DNA of 64,000 nt from Arthrobacter sp. KBS0703. Its GTDB lineage: Bacteria; Actinomycetota; Actinomycetes; Actinomycetales; Micrococcaceae. This document shows positions 8,374 through 18,182 of the stretch, piece by piece (within the stretch, counting starts at the first letter, position 1; every line of letters starts with the position of its first letter). The notes below the pieces were generated by a model, which was not told the DNA's origin, did no database searches, and worked only from the letters and a program-made list of their open reading frames with translations. The position numbers and the translations under genes were made by a program. The DNA lies in assembly GCF_002008315.2 (NCBI RefSeq), contig NZ_MVDG02000001.1, positions 1-64,000 of the forward strand, given 5' to 3'.

Positions 8374-9267
8374 GTGGCTTTGAACCGAATCGTGCTCTTT
8401 TACGGCTTTACCCCTATTGCTGACCCGGACGCCGTCCGGCTCTGGCAGCGAGCCCTCTGCGAGAAGCTGGGCCTCACCGGGCGCATCCTCATCTCCAAGG
8501 ACGGCATCAACGCGACCGTCGGCGGCGAGCTCAACGCCGTCAAGCAGTACGTGAAGACCACCCGTGAATACAAGGGTTTCCACGGCATCGACGTGAAGTG
8601 GTCCGACGGCGGGGCGCAGGACTTCCCCCGCCTGAGCGTCAAGGTCCGCGACGAGATCGTTTCCTTTGGCGCCCCCGGGGAGCTGAAAGTGAGCCAGGAC
8701 GGCGTCGTGGGCGGCGGGACGCACCTTAAACCGGAAGAGCTCCACGAGCTGGTGGACGCAAAGAAGCAGAGCGGGCAAGAGGTTGTCTTCTTCGATGGAC
8801 GCAACGCCTTCGAGGCGCAGATCGGCAAGTTCAAAGACGCGATTGTCCCGGACGTCGCCACCACCCATGACTTCATCAAGGAACTCGATTCCGGCAAGTA
8901 CGACTCCCTGAAAGACAAGCCGGTGGTCACCTACTGCACCGGCGGCATCCGCTGCGAGGTGCTCTCGAGCCTCATGGTGAACCGCGGTTTCAAAGAGGTC
9001 TACCAGCTCGACGGCGGGATTGTCCGTTACGGCGAGACGTTCAAGGACCAGGGCCTCTGGGAGGGCTCCCTCTACGTCTTCGACAAGCGCATGCACCTCG
9101 AATTCAGCGAGGACGCCAAGACCATTGGCGAGTGCGTCCGCTGCGCAGCGCCCACGAGCAAATTCGAGAACTGTTCCAACCCCAGTTGCCGCACGCTCAC
9201 GCTGTACTGCGCCGGGTGCGCCTCCAGCCCGGAAACCCTGCGCTGCCCGGCCGGTTGCGCCGCCTGA
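8374..9267 (+). CDS. trhO: tRNA uridine(34) hydroxylase TrhO (rhodanese-like)
   Basis: TrhO (YceA) family enzymes hydroxylate U34 of tRNAs, giving 5-hydroxyuridine. The 297-residue protein has the N-terminal [16 protein letters not shown] domain, a central rhodanese domain with the active-site loop CTGGIRCE (first Cys near residue 188), and a Cys-rich C-terminus ([16 protein letters not shown] and CAGCASS) likely to bind metal. The open frame extends 162 bp upstream, but GTG 8374 is the start: [12 protein letters not shown] matches the family start and TACCCT lies 7 nt before it, predicting leaderless translation. Confidence 0.92.
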   Translation: MALNRIVLFYGFTPIADPDAVRLWQRALCEKLGLTGRILISKDGINATVGGELNAVKQYVKTTREYKGFHGIDVKWSDGGAQDFPRLSVKVRDEIVSFGAPGELKVSQDGVVGGGTHLKPEELHELVDAKKQSGQEVVFFDGRNAFEAQIGKFKDAIVPDVATTHDFIKELDSGKYDSLKDKPVVTYCTGGIRCEVLSSLMVNRGFKEVYQLDGGIVRYGETFKDQGLWEGSLYVFDKRMHLEFSEDAKTIGECVRCAAPTSKFENCSNPSCRTLTLYCAGCASSPETLRCPAGCAA

Positions 9268-9313
9268 CCCCGGCTTCACAGCCAGTCACGTCGACGAAAA
9301 ACCCTCAGCCCCA

Positions 9314-9877
9314 TCAGATCCTGCTGATGCGGTAGGCGAAGTTTGCGTCCGACCTCGCCTCCACCGTCATCCGGAGCACGGAGTCCCTCGAAAGGTGCAC
9401 AACGTTCACCCGCGACGTGCCGCATCGCAGGCTAAGGTCCACCAGTGCGAATTCGGCGTCGCGCACTGTAAATGAGACCCTTCGTTCGCTGCGGCAGGCG
9501 AGTGTCAGGGAGTACGTTCCGCTGGGCAGCTGTCCCGTAGACCCGCTCTTCACGTGGCCCGCGGCCACTGTCCCGTAGTTGACGTGGAAAACCTGGCCCT
9601 CGGCATCGGGCAGTACTTCCTTGGCCCACGCGTCGAGCGCGGCGCCCGAAACGGGCAGGTTCTCGAAGGGATCCCGCGGTATCGCCGCATCGGTAACCAC
9701 AGGGGCCGGGGAAAGCTCACCGCGGCCGTCGTCGTAGCTGTATTCGCAGCCAGCCAAGGCCGCTGCGGCGGCCAGCACAGTGGAAACCACGACGGCGGCT
9801 GCCGGGGTCCGCTGTCGCGAGGCCGGCGAATCCCGCCCGACGAGACAATGCACGGAGAACATCCGCACCGTGGGCAT
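9314..9877 (-). CDS. Putative lipoprotein
   Basis: A 187-residue exported protein. A basic N-terminus and Ala/Val-rich segment lead to a lipobox LAGC (Cys near residue 43), so it is probably anchored to the outer face of the membrane. The mature part contains LPVSGAALDAWAKEVLPDAE and a beta-rich C-terminus with LPSGTYSLTLACRSERR. It resembles the next gene downstream on the same strand (same PVSGA and SGxYxLTxxC elements), suggesting an old duplication. TAAAGT sits 6 nt before ATG 9877. No known family is recognised. Confidence 0.7.
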   Translation of the reverse strand: MPTVRMFSVHCLVGRDSPASRQRTPAAAVVVSTVLAAAAALAGCEYSYDDGRGELSPAPVVTDAAIPRDPFENLPVSGAALDAWAKEVLPDAEGQVFHVNYGTVAAGHVKSGSTGQLPSGTYSLTLACRSERRVSFTVRDAEFALVDLSLRCGTSRVNVVHLSRDSVLRMTVEARSDANFAYRISRI

Positions 9878-9948
9878 ACTCCGACTTTAAGCCTGCCCGC
9901 CGCGCGGGGCCAGAGGCGGAATCAGCCCCGTCGGCACTCGACTGCAAG

Positions 9949-10392
9949 CTACCGACTGGGGGCCAGGTGGTACGCGTAAATAAGCGGGGCGTCCACGCTC
10001 GACGTGCTGATCTCCACCGTCCCGGGGTCCGTCACCGTGATCTTCGCGGTTTCCCGGCTGCCGTTGCACGCTGCGCCGGCGTCCGCGACATCTTTTCCTG
10101 CGAGGGTCACGGCGAAGAACGCCTTGCCGCCGCCGTCGCACGTCACGGTCAGCGTGTAGCGGCCGGCCGGCACGTTGGCTGCCTCACGGATGATCCGGTC
10201 CCGGTTGAGAATCTTGCCGGAATCCTCGAGCACCGCGCCGCTGACGGGCGGCAGTGCAGTGGCCTTCCAGGCGGGCACGTCGGCGTTTTCGATCGAGACC
10301 ACGGAGGAGCATGCGGTCGCCGCCAGCAAAAGGAGGGCAGCTGCCGCGGCCCCGGACAGGACACGGGGCATCGCAGGAGAACATTCAGCCAT
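9949..10392 (-). CDS. Putative lipoprotein, paralogue of the neighbouring one
   Basis: A 147-residue protein with a signal peptide ending in the lipobox ATAC (Cys near residue 28). The mature region reads ALPPVSGAVLEDSGKIL, then VPAGRYTLTVTCDGGGKAFF, then a short beta-rich end, paralleling the lipoprotein at 9314-9877 in order and spacing. Both have few other recognisable features. TAAGTT ends 6 nt before ATG 10392, indicating a leaderless mRNA with its own promoter. Function unknown; extracytoplasmic location is inferred from the lipobox. Confidence 0.68.
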   Translation of the reverse strand: MAECSPAMPRVLSGAAAAALLLLAATACSSVVSIENADVPAWKATALPPVSGAVLEDSGKILNRDRIIREAANVPAGRYTLTVTCDGGGKAFFAVTLAGKDVADAGAACNGSRETAKITVTDPGTVEISTSSVDAPLIYAYHLAPSR

Positions 10393-10466
10393 GCATCCAA
10401 CTTACCTTCTGCTGCGGACGGGATCGCTCCTGCCTCTCGCTGGCCAGCAGGCGCGGGACGGTCGGG

Positions 10467-11015
10467 TCAGCGTACCGCATGCCGCGATCCCACGAAAGAG
10501 ACAAGTCTGTCTGCCTCCGTGAGGACCTTCGCCATTCCCGCGGACATGGCGAAGACCCGCTCGCCGCGGGACTCGAGCTGAACCGGGATGACGTCGGCGC
10601 GGGCTGCGGGCCCGGGCTGCGGTGGGTGCGTTGACGGCCAGGGGGTATGACCGGGCGCCGCGCCCGGTTCGCGATCGGCGCTTGCCTCCGAAAGTGTCAG
10701 GGCATCGATCTTGGCGCCGCCGATCTTGTCCAGCATCTGGTAGTCCTCTTCGGTGCAGAGATCGCTGGCGGCCAGGTGCTTGAGCGTGATCAGACCCACG
10801 ACCGCCCGGCTAAAATCAGGGTCCATGGCGAGGTCGATGGCCCACTGCGTCCGTTGCCACCACTGGTCCCGGCGGTCCGCTTCACGCCGCTGGGCGAGGG
10901 TCCGCCACGCAATCCAGCCGGCGATGATGGCCGCCACAAGAGTGCTGAGCGGTGCGAATGCGGCCACGTACTCCAGCCATCCGGGATCAGCGGCCGCTGC
11001 CTGGGTTCCGAGCAT
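10467..11015 (-). CDS. Single-pass membrane protein, unknown function
   Basis: A 182-residue protein. One N-terminal membrane helix (FAPLSTLVAAIIAGWIAWRTL, about residues 20-40) is followed by a basic, Trp-rich cytoplasmic stretch (QRREADRRDQWWQRTQWAID) and a soluble C-terminal domain. The arrangement resembles small actinobacterial proteins with an inside C-terminus; no catalytic motif is visible. TAAAGT is 6 nt upstream of ATG 11015, supporting this start and leaderless expression. It is divergent from the methyltransferase gene. Confidence 0.65.
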   Translation of the reverse strand: MLGTQAAAADPGWLEYVAAFAPLSTLVAAIIAGWIAWRTLAQRREADRRDQWWQRTQWAIDLAMDPDFSRAVVGLITLKHLAASDLCTEEDYQMLDKIGGAKIDALTLSEASADREPGAAPGHTPWPSTHPPQPGPAARADVIPVQLESRGERVFAMSAGMAKVLTEADRLVSFVGSRHAVR

Positions 11016-11139
11016 GGCCCCACTTTAGCCTCCCGCCCCGACAAAATAGACCCGGCTAACTCGCCCAGGCCCACCCGGCCCGGTCAACAGGCAGGACCCG
11101 GGGGGACCGAGCCCCGGGCATGGGAAATAGACTTGCCCG

Positions 11140-12768
11140 GTGACTGAATCAACGCGCTTTACGGCCGGAAACACGCCTGACGCCCCCCGCAGCGACCTCC
11201 CCGAACTCCTGGACGCCCTGGCCGCCGACCTGCGGGACATCGGCTACACGCTGGACGGTGTCGCTGACCTGCTCGGTACGTCGGCGTACGCGGCACTGGG
11301 CCGGGACCAGCTGATTCCTGCGCTGATCGTCACCGAGCAAGCCACCCACGGTGAGCCGCGCACGGCCGCGCTCGCCGCCGTCGTGCGTTTCTGGCTCCTG
11401 GCCGTTCCACAGGACGCCGGGGTTCTGGACACCGCCCTGCCGCGCGTCCGAACAGAAGGGCTGGTGGCGCTCGGTCTGGCCGAAGCGCTGGAAGGCCAGA
11501 TCGCGGCCGCGGCCGACCTGCGGCCCTATGGCTGGGACTCCAACGAGGACGGCAGCGGCGGCGCTGAGCTGTGGGTGGCGAGCGACCTCGCCGCGCACCA
11601 GCGCCCGGGTGTGCTGCGGCACGACCACGTCCTCGGCATCGGGCAGGCCTCCACCACGTTGGTGCAGACCACCATCAGGCGGCACGCTGCCCGTGCTTTG
11701 GACCTCGGCACCGGGTGCGGCATCCAGACCTTCCACCTCCTGCATCACAGCGAGCACGTCACGGCGACTGATATTTCGGCGCGCGCCCTTGCGTTCACGC
11801 GGTTCAACCTCCTGCTCAACGCCGAGGCCCTCCACATAGACCGGTCACAGCCGGACGGCCGGGTAAGCCTGCGCCTCGGATCCCTCCTGGAACCCGTGGC
11901 CGGCGAGGAATTCGACCTCGTGGTGTCCAACCCGCCGTTCGTCATCACGCCCCGCAGCACCGGCGAAGCAGCGGCTGACCAATTCACGTACCGCGACGGT
12001 GGCCTGCCCGGGGACGACATCGTGGCGTCGCTGGTCCGGACGCTGCCCGGTGTGCTTGCCCCTGGCGGAACAGCCCAGCTTTTGGGCAACTGGGAGATCA
12101 CGGCGGGCACTTCCTGGGAGGAACGGCCGCAAAGCTGGGCCAGTCCGGACACGGACGTCTGGTTCATCCAGCGCGAGCAGCTCGGGCCTGAGCAGTATGC
12201 CGAGACCTGGCTGCAGGACGCCTCGGAAAACCGGGACCGGCGCCACTACCAGGACGCCTACGCCGCCTATCTGGACGACTTTGCCGCGCGGGATGTGGGC
12301 GGGATCGGATTCGGCATGATCTGGCTGCGGCGGCCCGCCGGGGGAGAGCGGAGGGTTTATCGGTTCGAGGAGATCACCTATCCGATCGAGCAGCCCGTAG
12401 GGCCGCACCTGGGCGCCGGCGTCGACCGCGCGGACTGGCTGGCCGCCCACGACCTGTCCGAAACCCACCTGCTGGTCGCCGACGACGTCACCGAGGAACG
12501 CCACCAGCGCCCCGGCGCCGAGCATCCCGGTGTGATCCTGCTGCGGCAGGGAGCCGGACTCCGCCGGACCAACCTCCTGAGCACCGAGCTGGCCGGCTTC
12601 GTGTCAGCGTGCGACGGCGACCTCTCCGTGGGGCAGATCATCGGCGCCCTCGAGGCCCTGCTGGGCGGGGCGGACGGGTTCGACGGCGAGGCTTTCCGTG
12701 CCGGGCTGCTGACCGAAGTCGCTAACCTGGTCCGCGACGGCTTCCTGCTCCCGTCCGGCGGTGCCTAG
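11140..12768 (+). CDS. HemK-like class I SAM-dependent methyltransferase
   Basis: A 542-residue protein with a central Rossmann methyltransferase domain: motif I ALDLGTGCGIQTFHLL (about residues 186-200), acidic residue in TATDIS, and catalytic NPPF (VVSNPPFVITP, near residue 266). NPPF/NPPY is the signature of enzymes that methylate planar amide or exocyclic amino nitrogens. An N-terminal helical domain (ELLDALAADLRDIGYTLDGV) and a roughly 170-residue C-terminal domain flank it, as in a family widespread in actinobacteria. The substrate cannot be told from sequence. TAGACT lies 6 nt before GTG 11140, so translation is probably leaderless. Confidence 0.85.
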   Translation: MTESTRFTAGNTPDAPRSDLPELLDALAADLRDIGYTLDGVADLLGTSAYAALGRDQLIPALIVTEQATHGEPRTAALAAVVRFWLLAVPQDAGVLDTALPRVRTEGLVALGLAEALEGQIAAAADLRPYGWDSNEDGSGGAELWVASDLAAHQRPGVLRHDHVLGIGQASTTLVQTTIRRHAARALDLGTGCGIQTFHLLHHSEHVTATDISARALAFTRFNLLLNAEALHIDRSQPDGRVSLRLGSLLEPVAGEEFDLVVSNPPFVITPRSTGEAAADQFTYRDGGLPGDDIVASLVRTLPGVLAPGGTAQLLGNWEITAGTSWEERPQSWASPDTDVWFIQREQLGPEQYAETWLQDASENRDRRHYQDAYAAYLDDFAARDVGGIGFGMIWLRRPAGGERRVYRFEEITYPIEQPVGPHLGAGVDRADWLAAHDLSETHLLVADDVTEERHQRPGAEHPGVILLRQGAGLRRTNLLSTELAGFVSACDGDLSVGQIIGALEALLGGADGFDGEAFRAGLLTEVANLVRDGFLLPSGGA

Positions 12769-12876
12769 CCCGGCTGGCTCCGCCGGCCCAGCGTTCACCC
12801 GGCCCGGAGGTTCCCGGCGCCGCGAGAATGTCAAGCATTTATTTCATAACTCGCTGCCGCTGGCTAGACTGGAAAG

Positions 12877-13569
12877 GTGAGTACTCAGACGCCCTCCGCG
12901 GAGCCGGCAAACACGATGACGCCCGGATCGGGTCCGGGACCGAAGCGCAGGCCACGCGAGGAAAAGAAAGTGGAGATCACCGATCCCAAGGCAATCCGGG
13001 CGCTGGCCCATGCCGCGCGGCTCGAGGTCATTTCCGAGCTGTACTCCACCCAGTCCAGCCACACGGCCACCGAACTTGCCCAGCAGACCGGGCTGACGCC
13101 GAGTGCCATGAGTTACCACCTGCGGGCCCTCCAGAAATGGGGGATCGTGGTCCCGGCGGAAACCGCCGGCGACGCCCGCGAACGCCGATGGAAGGCGGCT
13201 GGCACGGACTTCGCCATCAACTCGGGCGGGCGTGTGGCCAGCCCCGAGTTCGCGGTGATCGACCTCGAGCTGGATGCCTTCCGCCGCCGCGCCTACGCCT
13301 ACGCAGCGGTCCGGAACGAGCAGCGCCAGCGCGGCGAGTCTTCCGAGTCGTCGTCCGTGGTGGTCCTGGCCAGCAACCTCCTTTACCTGACGCCGGGGCA
13401 GCGCAGCGAACTCACCAGGCGGGTCTTCGAATTGCTGCGCGAATATGAGCTTGAGGACCCGAGTGTCATCCCCCAAGGAGCCGAGCGGACCGCCACGATG
13501 TGGTCCATGATTCCGGACGACCGCGCGGTGGCAGAGGCGGCCCGGAACGGTGCTTCCGACGGGAGTTAA
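12877..13569 (+). CDS. ArsR-like winged-helix transcriptional regulator
   Basis: A 230-residue protein with a winged helix-turn-helix near residues 40-110: DPKAIRALAHAARLEVISEL, then TATELAQQTGLTPSAMSYHL as helix-turn-helix, and the wing KWGIVVPAETAGDARERRW. The C-terminal half (LDAFRRRAYAYAAVRNEQRQ and NLLYLTPGQRSELTRRVFEL) is helical and probably forms the dimer. TAGACT is 6 nt before GTG 12877, indicating a leaderless message. It lies upstream of topA in the same direction with a gap of about 130 bp. The effector is unknown. Confidence 0.82.
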   Translation: MSTQTPSAEPANTMTPGSGPGPKRRPREEKKVEITDPKAIRALAHAARLEVISELYSTQSSHTATELAQQTGLTPSAMSYHLRALQKWGIVVPAETAGDARERRWKAAGTDFAINSGGRVASPEFAVIDLELDAFRRRAYAYAAVRNEQRQRGESSESSSVVVLASNLLYLTPGQRSELTRRVFELLREYELEDPSVIPQGAERTATMWSMIPDDRAVAEAARNGASDGS

Positions 13570-13695
13570 GTCAGCCCGTTTGGCAGTGACGGTGGCCACC
13601 TGTTTTCCACATGACAGCGCATGATTCTCCAAAATATGGTGAACTAGGCCAATATGGGCTCATCTGCCCGAGCAACCTTTTTCTGTAGGAGCACT

Positions 13696-16425
13696 GTGCC
13701 AAGCAAGGCCAAAACCGGCAAGAAACTCGTGATCGTGGAGTCTCCGGCCAAGAGCAAGACCATCGCCAAGTACCTGGGCGAGGGCTTCATCGTTGAGGCC
13801 TCCATTGGTCACATCCGCGACCTGCCGCAGCCGTCGGAACTCCCCGCGGAACTGAAGAAAACCTCCGTGGGCAAGTTCGCCGTCGACGTCGAAAACGGCT
13901 TCAAGCCGTACTACGTGGTGTCCCCGGACAAGAAGAAAAAGGTCGCCGAGCTCAAGGCCCAGCTCAAGGACGCCGACGCCCTCTATCTCGCAACCGATGG
14001 GGACCGCGAGGGCGAGGCCATCGCGTGGCACCTGCTGGAGGTCCTCAAGCCCAAGGTCCCGGTGTACAGGATGACCTTCGGTGAAATCACCAAGGAAGCC
14101 ATCCACCGCGCCATGGACAACTTGCGCGATGTCGACGCGGCGCTCGTTGACGCCCAGGAGACCCGGCGCATCCTCGACCGCCTCTACGGTTACGAGATTT
14201 CCCCGGTGCTGTGGCGCAAGGTGGCGCGCGGCCTGTCCGCCGGCCGCGTGCAGTCCGTGGTGACCCGCATGGTGGTTGACCGCGAGCGGGAGCGCATGGC
14301 CTTCAAGGCGGCGTCCTACTGGGACCTGACCGGACAGTTCGGAGCCGACTCCGGCTCGTTCAAAGCGAAGCTCGCAGCGGTTGACGGCGCCAAGGTCGCC
14401 ACCGGCCGCGACTTTAACGACGACGGCGAACTCACCTCACGCAATGTGGCCCACCTCAACGAGGAACTCGCCACGTCCCTGGCGGCCGCGCTGCAGGACG
14501 CCGACTTCCGCGTCCGCTCAGTCGATACCAAGCCGTACACGCGCCGTCCGGCCGCGCCGTTCACCACCTCCACCCTGCAGCAGGAGGCGGGCCGCAAGCT
14601 GCGCTTCTCGTCCAAGAGCACCATGCAGGTGGCCCAGCGGCTGTATGAAAACGGCTACATCACTTATATGCGTACCGATTCGTCTGCGCTGAGCGACGAG
14701 GCCGTCACGGCCGCACGGCGCCAGGCCTCCGAACTGTACGGTCCCGAGTACATTCCGCAGTCCCCCCGCGTGTACACCAGCAAAGCCGCGAACGCGCAGG
14801 AAGCCCACGAGGCCATCCGGCCCGCCGGTGACTCCTTCCGCACCCCCGCGCAGGTTGCCAAGCAGCTCAGCGGCGACGAGTTCCGCCTGTACGAACTCAT
14901 CTGGAAGCGCACCGTCGCCTCCCAGATGGGCGATGCCAAGGGCTCCACGGCCACCATCCGCGTGGGTGCCGTGGCCTCCGACGGCCGCGACGCAGAGTTC
15001 TCGGCCTCCGGCACCGTCATCACGTTCCCCGGCTTCCTCGCCGCCTATGAGGAAGGCAAGGACGAAAGCCGCGGAGACGACGAGTCCGAGGAAGCACGCC
15101 GCCTGCCCAACGTGGCCAAGGGCGACTCCCTCACCGCAGCGGACATCGTGGCCGTGGGCCACGAGACCTCGCCGCCGCCGCGCTTCACCGAAGCCTCGCT
15201 GACCGCGGAGCTGGAAAAGAAGGGCATCGGACGCCCGTCCACCTACGCCTCCACGATCTCCACCATCCAGGACCGCGGCTACGTCCGGAAGCAGGGGTCG
15301 GCCCTGGTTCCCAGCTGGATCGCGTTCTCCGTGATCCGGCTGCTGGAACAGCACTTCACGGACTACGTGGACTACGAGTTCACGGCGGACATGGAAGGCG
15401 ACCTCGACAAGATCGCCAACGGCCAGGCCGTTGGCGCCGCCTGGCTCCAGCACTTCTACTACGGTGAAGACGCCGATCCCGGCCTGCTGAGCATCGTGAA
15501 CAACCTGGGCGAGATCGATGCCCGGGAAATCAACTCGGTGCCCATCGCGGAGGGCATCACCCTGCGCGTCGGCAAGTTCGGGCCGTACCTGGAAAGCTCC
15601 ATCCCCACGGTCGATCCCAAGACCGGCGAGGTGGTGGAGTCTGCCCGCGCCAACGTTCCCGAGGACCTCGCCCCGGATGAGCTCACCGCCGCCAAGGCCG
15701 TGGAGCTCATGGAAACTGCCGCGCCCGAGGAACGGGTCCTGGGCGCCGACCCGCACACCGGACACACCGTCGTGGCCAAGAATGGCCGCTACGGCGCCTA
15801 CGTCACCGAGGTCATCCCGGAGATGACGGAGGAGCAGCTGGCCAACCAGCCCGTTGAGTACTACAAGAACGGCAAGCCGAAGCCGCCGAAGAAACCGGTG
15901 AAGGCCAAGCCGCGCACGGGTTCGCTGTTCAAGTCGATGACCGTTGATTCGATCACCCTGGATGAGGCCCTGCAGCTCATGAGCCTTCCGCGGGCATTGG
16001 GCGCCGACGCCGACGGCAACGTGATCACGGTCCAGAACGGCCGCTTCGGACCGTACCTGAAGAAGGGCACGGACTCGCGGTCCATCGGCTCGGAAGAGGA
16101 AATCTTCACCATCACGCTGGAGCAGGCACTCGAGATCTACTCCCAGCCAAAGCAGCGCGGTGCCCGCGCCGCCGTGCCGCCGCTGGCGGAGTTCGGCCCG
16201 GACCCGGTCTCGGAGAAGAACATCGTGGTGAAGGAAGGCCGCTTCGGGCCCTACATCACCGACGGCGTCACCAACATCACCGTGCCCCGGAGCACCTCAC
16301 TAGAGGAACTGACCCGGGAACAGGCTGTCGAGCTGCTGGCGGAAAAGCGGGTCAAGGGCCCGGCCAAGCGCACCACGACCACCACGCGCAAGGCCCCCGC
16401 CAAGAAGGCCGCGGCGAAGAAGTAG
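13696..16425 (+). CDS. topA: DNA topoisomerase I
   Basis: Type IA topoisomerase relaxing negative supercoils. The 909-residue protein starts with KLVIVESPAKSKTIAKYLGE. The TOPRIM acidic motif ATDGDREGEAIAWHLL is near residue 100, and the catalytic tyrosine is in YITYMRTDSS at about residue 324. The C-terminal third holds repeated GRFGPYL/GRYGAYV modules in place of zinc fingers and ends in a Lys/Ala tail (KAPAKKAAAKK), as in actinobacterial TopA. GTG 13696 is preferred over in-frame ATG 13654 because AGGAG sits 5 nt upstream and SKAKTGKKLVIVESPAKS is the usual start. Confidence 0.96.
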   Translation: MPSKAKTGKKLVIVESPAKSKTIAKYLGEGFIVEASIGHIRDLPQPSELPAELKKTSVGKFAVDVENGFKPYYVVSPDKKKKVAELKAQLKDADALYLATDGDREGEAIAWHLLEVLKPKVPVYRMTFGEITKEAIHRAMDNLRDVDAALVDAQETRRILDRLYGYEISPVLWRKVARGLSAGRVQSVVTRMVVDRERERMAFKAASYWDLTGQFGADSGSFKAKLAAVDGAKVATGRDFNDDGELTSRNVAHLNEELATSLAAALQDADFRVRSVDTKPYTRRPAAPFTTSTLQQEAGRKLRFSSKSTMQVAQRLYENGYITYMRTDSSALSDEAVTAARRQASELYGPEYIPQSPRVYTSKAANAQEAHEAIRPAGDSFRTPAQVAKQLSGDEFRLYELIWKRTVASQMGDAKGSTATIRVGAVASDGRDAEFSASGTVITFPGFLAAYEEGKDESRGDDESEEARRLPNVAKGDSLTAADIVAVGHETSPPPRFTEASLTAELEKKGIGRPSTYASTISTIQDRGYVRKQGSALVPSWIAFSVIRLLEQHFTDYVDYEFTADMEGDLDKIANGQAVGAAWLQHFYYGEDADPGLLSIVNNLGEIDAREINSVPIAEGITLRVGKFGPYLESSIPTVDPKTGEVVESARANVPEDLAPDELTAAKAVELMETAAPEERVLGADPHTGHTVVAKNGRYGAYVTEVIPEMTEEQLANQPVEYYKNGKPKPPKKPVKAKPRTGSLFKSMTVDSITLDEALQLMSLPRALGADADGNVITVQNGRFGPYLKKGTDSRSIGSEEEIFTITLEQALEIYSQPKQRGARAAVPPLAEFGPDPVSEKNIVVKEGRFGPYITDGVTNITVPRSTSLEELTREQAVELLAEKRVKGPAKRTTTTTRKAPAKKAAAKK

Positions 16426-16435
16426 GGCGTGCCTG

Positions 16436-16480
16436 CTGGTTGAGCTTGCCGGAACCAAGGGTCTGGGCAAGCCCGACCAG
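16436..16480. repeat. Imperfect inverted repeat after topA
   Basis: Arms CTGGTTGAGCTTGCC and GGGCAAGCCCGACCAG pair with a few mismatches around a 13-nt loop. The GGTTGAGCTTG core resembles a dispersed repeat that I associate with Arthrobacter-type genomes. It could act as a transcription terminator for topA, although no T tract follows. Confidence 0.5.
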
Positions 16481-16567
16481 CGTAGTTCGCGCCCAGGGGC
16501 GGCCGACCGGCGGGGGCGAATCCGGCCCGGAATTGCGCCCGTGTGCTCAACGTGGTCGAGTAGATAC

Positions 16568-17017
16568 ATGACTGAAACGCCCGGACCTGCAGACAACACG
16601 CCGCTGAACGACCTCGAGGAGAAGCTGGCCCAGGGGGACCAGCCGGATGCCAACCCGGTGGACGTCATCCTCTCCTTCCTCAACAACGAGGTCTATATCG
16701 TCAGCTCGGACGCCCTCGAGGGCGAAGACTCCCAGGTCGAGCCGCTCGTGCTCGGTAACGCGGAGGGCCAGCCCGTCCTGGCCGTGTTCTCGCACCCCAG
16801 CCGCGTTGACGCGCAGTACCTCGAAGCCGCCCCGAACGTCCTGGGCACGCAGGGCGCGGCGATCATCGCGAACATCGGGGACGAACTCGGCATGGTCATC
16901 AACCCGGGCGCCGCGTACGGCTTTGAGATCAACCCGGAGGGCATCGCCAACATCAAGCGTGACTTCAAGCGCGCCGACGAAGCTGAGGCCAACCCCGCCG
17001 GACTCGAAGGCGAATAG
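16568..17017 (+). CDS. SseB-domain protein
   Basis: A 149-residue cytoplasmic protein with an SseB-like fold (VDVILSFLNNEVYIVSSDAL, then GQPVLAVFSHPSRVDAQYL and IIANIGDELGMVINPGAAYG). SseB-domain proteins in actinobacteria are small and of unknown biochemical role; the name comes from a divergent enhancer of serine sensitivity. The open frame starts 27 bp upstream, but ATG 16568 gives a typical N-terminus (MTETPGPADN). It sits between topA and ppx in the same direction. Confidence 0.8.
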   Translation: MTETPGPADNTPLNDLEEKLAQGDQPDANPVDVILSFLNNEVYIVSSDALEGEDSQVEPLVLGNAEGQPVLAVFSHPSRVDAQYLEAAPNVLGTQGAAIIANIGDELGMVINPGAAYGFEINPEGIANIKRDFKRADEAEANPAGLEGE

Positions 17018-17112
17018 CCCGGCTCGGGGAACGGCAACCCCTGATATGTGTGGCTCCCGAAATGTGATGGCGCGGTTGCACCTGCTGCTCCTCCGGGGGG
17101 AATAATGGCAGG

Positions 17113-18105
17113 ATGCGGCTAGGCGTCCTCGATATCGGGTCCAATACTGTCCACCTCCTCCTCGTGGACGCCCATCCCGGCGCGCGCCCGGTCCCTTTTG
17201 CATCACATAAGCGGCCTCTTTCGCTGGTGCAGTATCTCGACGGCGACGGCAACATCACCGATGCAGGGCAGCATGAGCTGACGGAATTCGTCCTGGAAGC
17301 CTGGGAATTCGCCGCCAGGCACAAGGCGGATGACCTGCTGGCCTTTTGTACGTCCGCCATCCGCGAGGCCACCAACGGCCCGGCAGTGCTGGCACGCGTC
17401 AAACACGAAACCACAGTCACGCTGCAGGAACTGACCGGCAGCGAGGAAGCGTCCATGACGTTCTTCGCTGTCCGCCGCTGGTACGGCTGGGGCGCGGGGC
17501 CCATCCTGAACCTGGACATCGGCGGCGGATCCTTCGAAATGGCCTCCGGCCAGGACGAGCTGCCGGAGCTGGCCACCTCAGTGCCGTTGGGCGCCAGCCG
17601 CCTCACACGGGACTGGCTGCACGAGGACCCTCCCTCGGCGAAGAGCGTCAAGGAACTTCGGCGCTACATCCGTGCAACCCTCAAGCCTGCGGTCCGAACC
17701 TTCGACCCGATCGGCCGCGCCAACCTGGTGGCCGGGACCTCCAAGACGTTCCGTTCGCTGGCGCGGATTGCAGGAGCGGCGCCCAGCGGGGCCGGCCCGT
17801 ACGTCAAGCGCGAACTGAATGCCACGGACCTCGGGATCTGGGCGCAGCGGATTTCGGCCATGAAGACGGAGGACAGGCTGCACCTCCCGGGTGTTTCTGA
17901 AGCCCGCGCCAATCAGCTCCTCGCGGGCGCGCTTGTGGCTGAGGCAGCCCTCGAGCTTTTCGAATTCAAGAAGATCAGGATCTGCCCGTGGGCTCTCCGC
18001 GAAGGCCTCATCCTGCGCCGGCTGGATCAGCTGGTCTTTGACGGCCCGCTGGAGCCGGCCCCGCACGTCGGGCCCCAGCAGTCCGCGACGCTGCCCGCCA
18101 TCTAG
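17113..18105 (+). CDS. ppx: Exopolyphosphatase, Ppx/GppA family
   Basis: Ppx/GppA phosphatase with the actin-like ATPase fold, acting on polyphosphate and/or pppGpp. The 330-residue protein begins RLGVLDIGSNTVHLLLVD (phosphate 1 motif) and has the second loop LNLDIGGGSFEMA near residues 135-147. EASMTFFAVRRWYGW and GTSKTFRSLARIAG are further family landmarks. The short length lacking an HD domain matches mycobacterial Ppx1-type proteins. AATAAT is 6 nt upstream of ATG 17113. The position upstream of proC is the order found in mycobacteria. Confidence 0.9.
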   Translation: MRLGVLDIGSNTVHLLLVDAHPGARPVPFASHKRPLSLVQYLDGDGNITDAGQHELTEFVLEAWEFAARHKADDLLAFCTSAIREATNGPAVLARVKHETTVTLQELTGSEEASMTFFAVRRWYGWGAGPILNLDIGGGSFEMASGQDELPELATSVPLGASRLTRDWLHEDPPSAKSVKELRRYIRATLKPAVRTFDPIGRANLVAGTSKTFRSLARIAGAAPSGAGPYVKRELNATDLGIWAQRISAMKTEDRLHLPGVSEARANQLLAGALVAEAALELFEFKKIRICPWALREGLILRRLDQLVFDGPLEPAPHVGPQQSATLPAI

Positions 18106-18182
18106 CACTGCCGCCGTCCAAACGGCGCCTGCCAAGCCTTGCCCGCCGGCGCGACGATTGACGTCATAGGGGACCGACGCCT

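Noticed and set aside
8128..9279. Minus-strand open frame of 383 codons over trhO
   Set aside because: It is antisense to a well-supported gene and has no family features.
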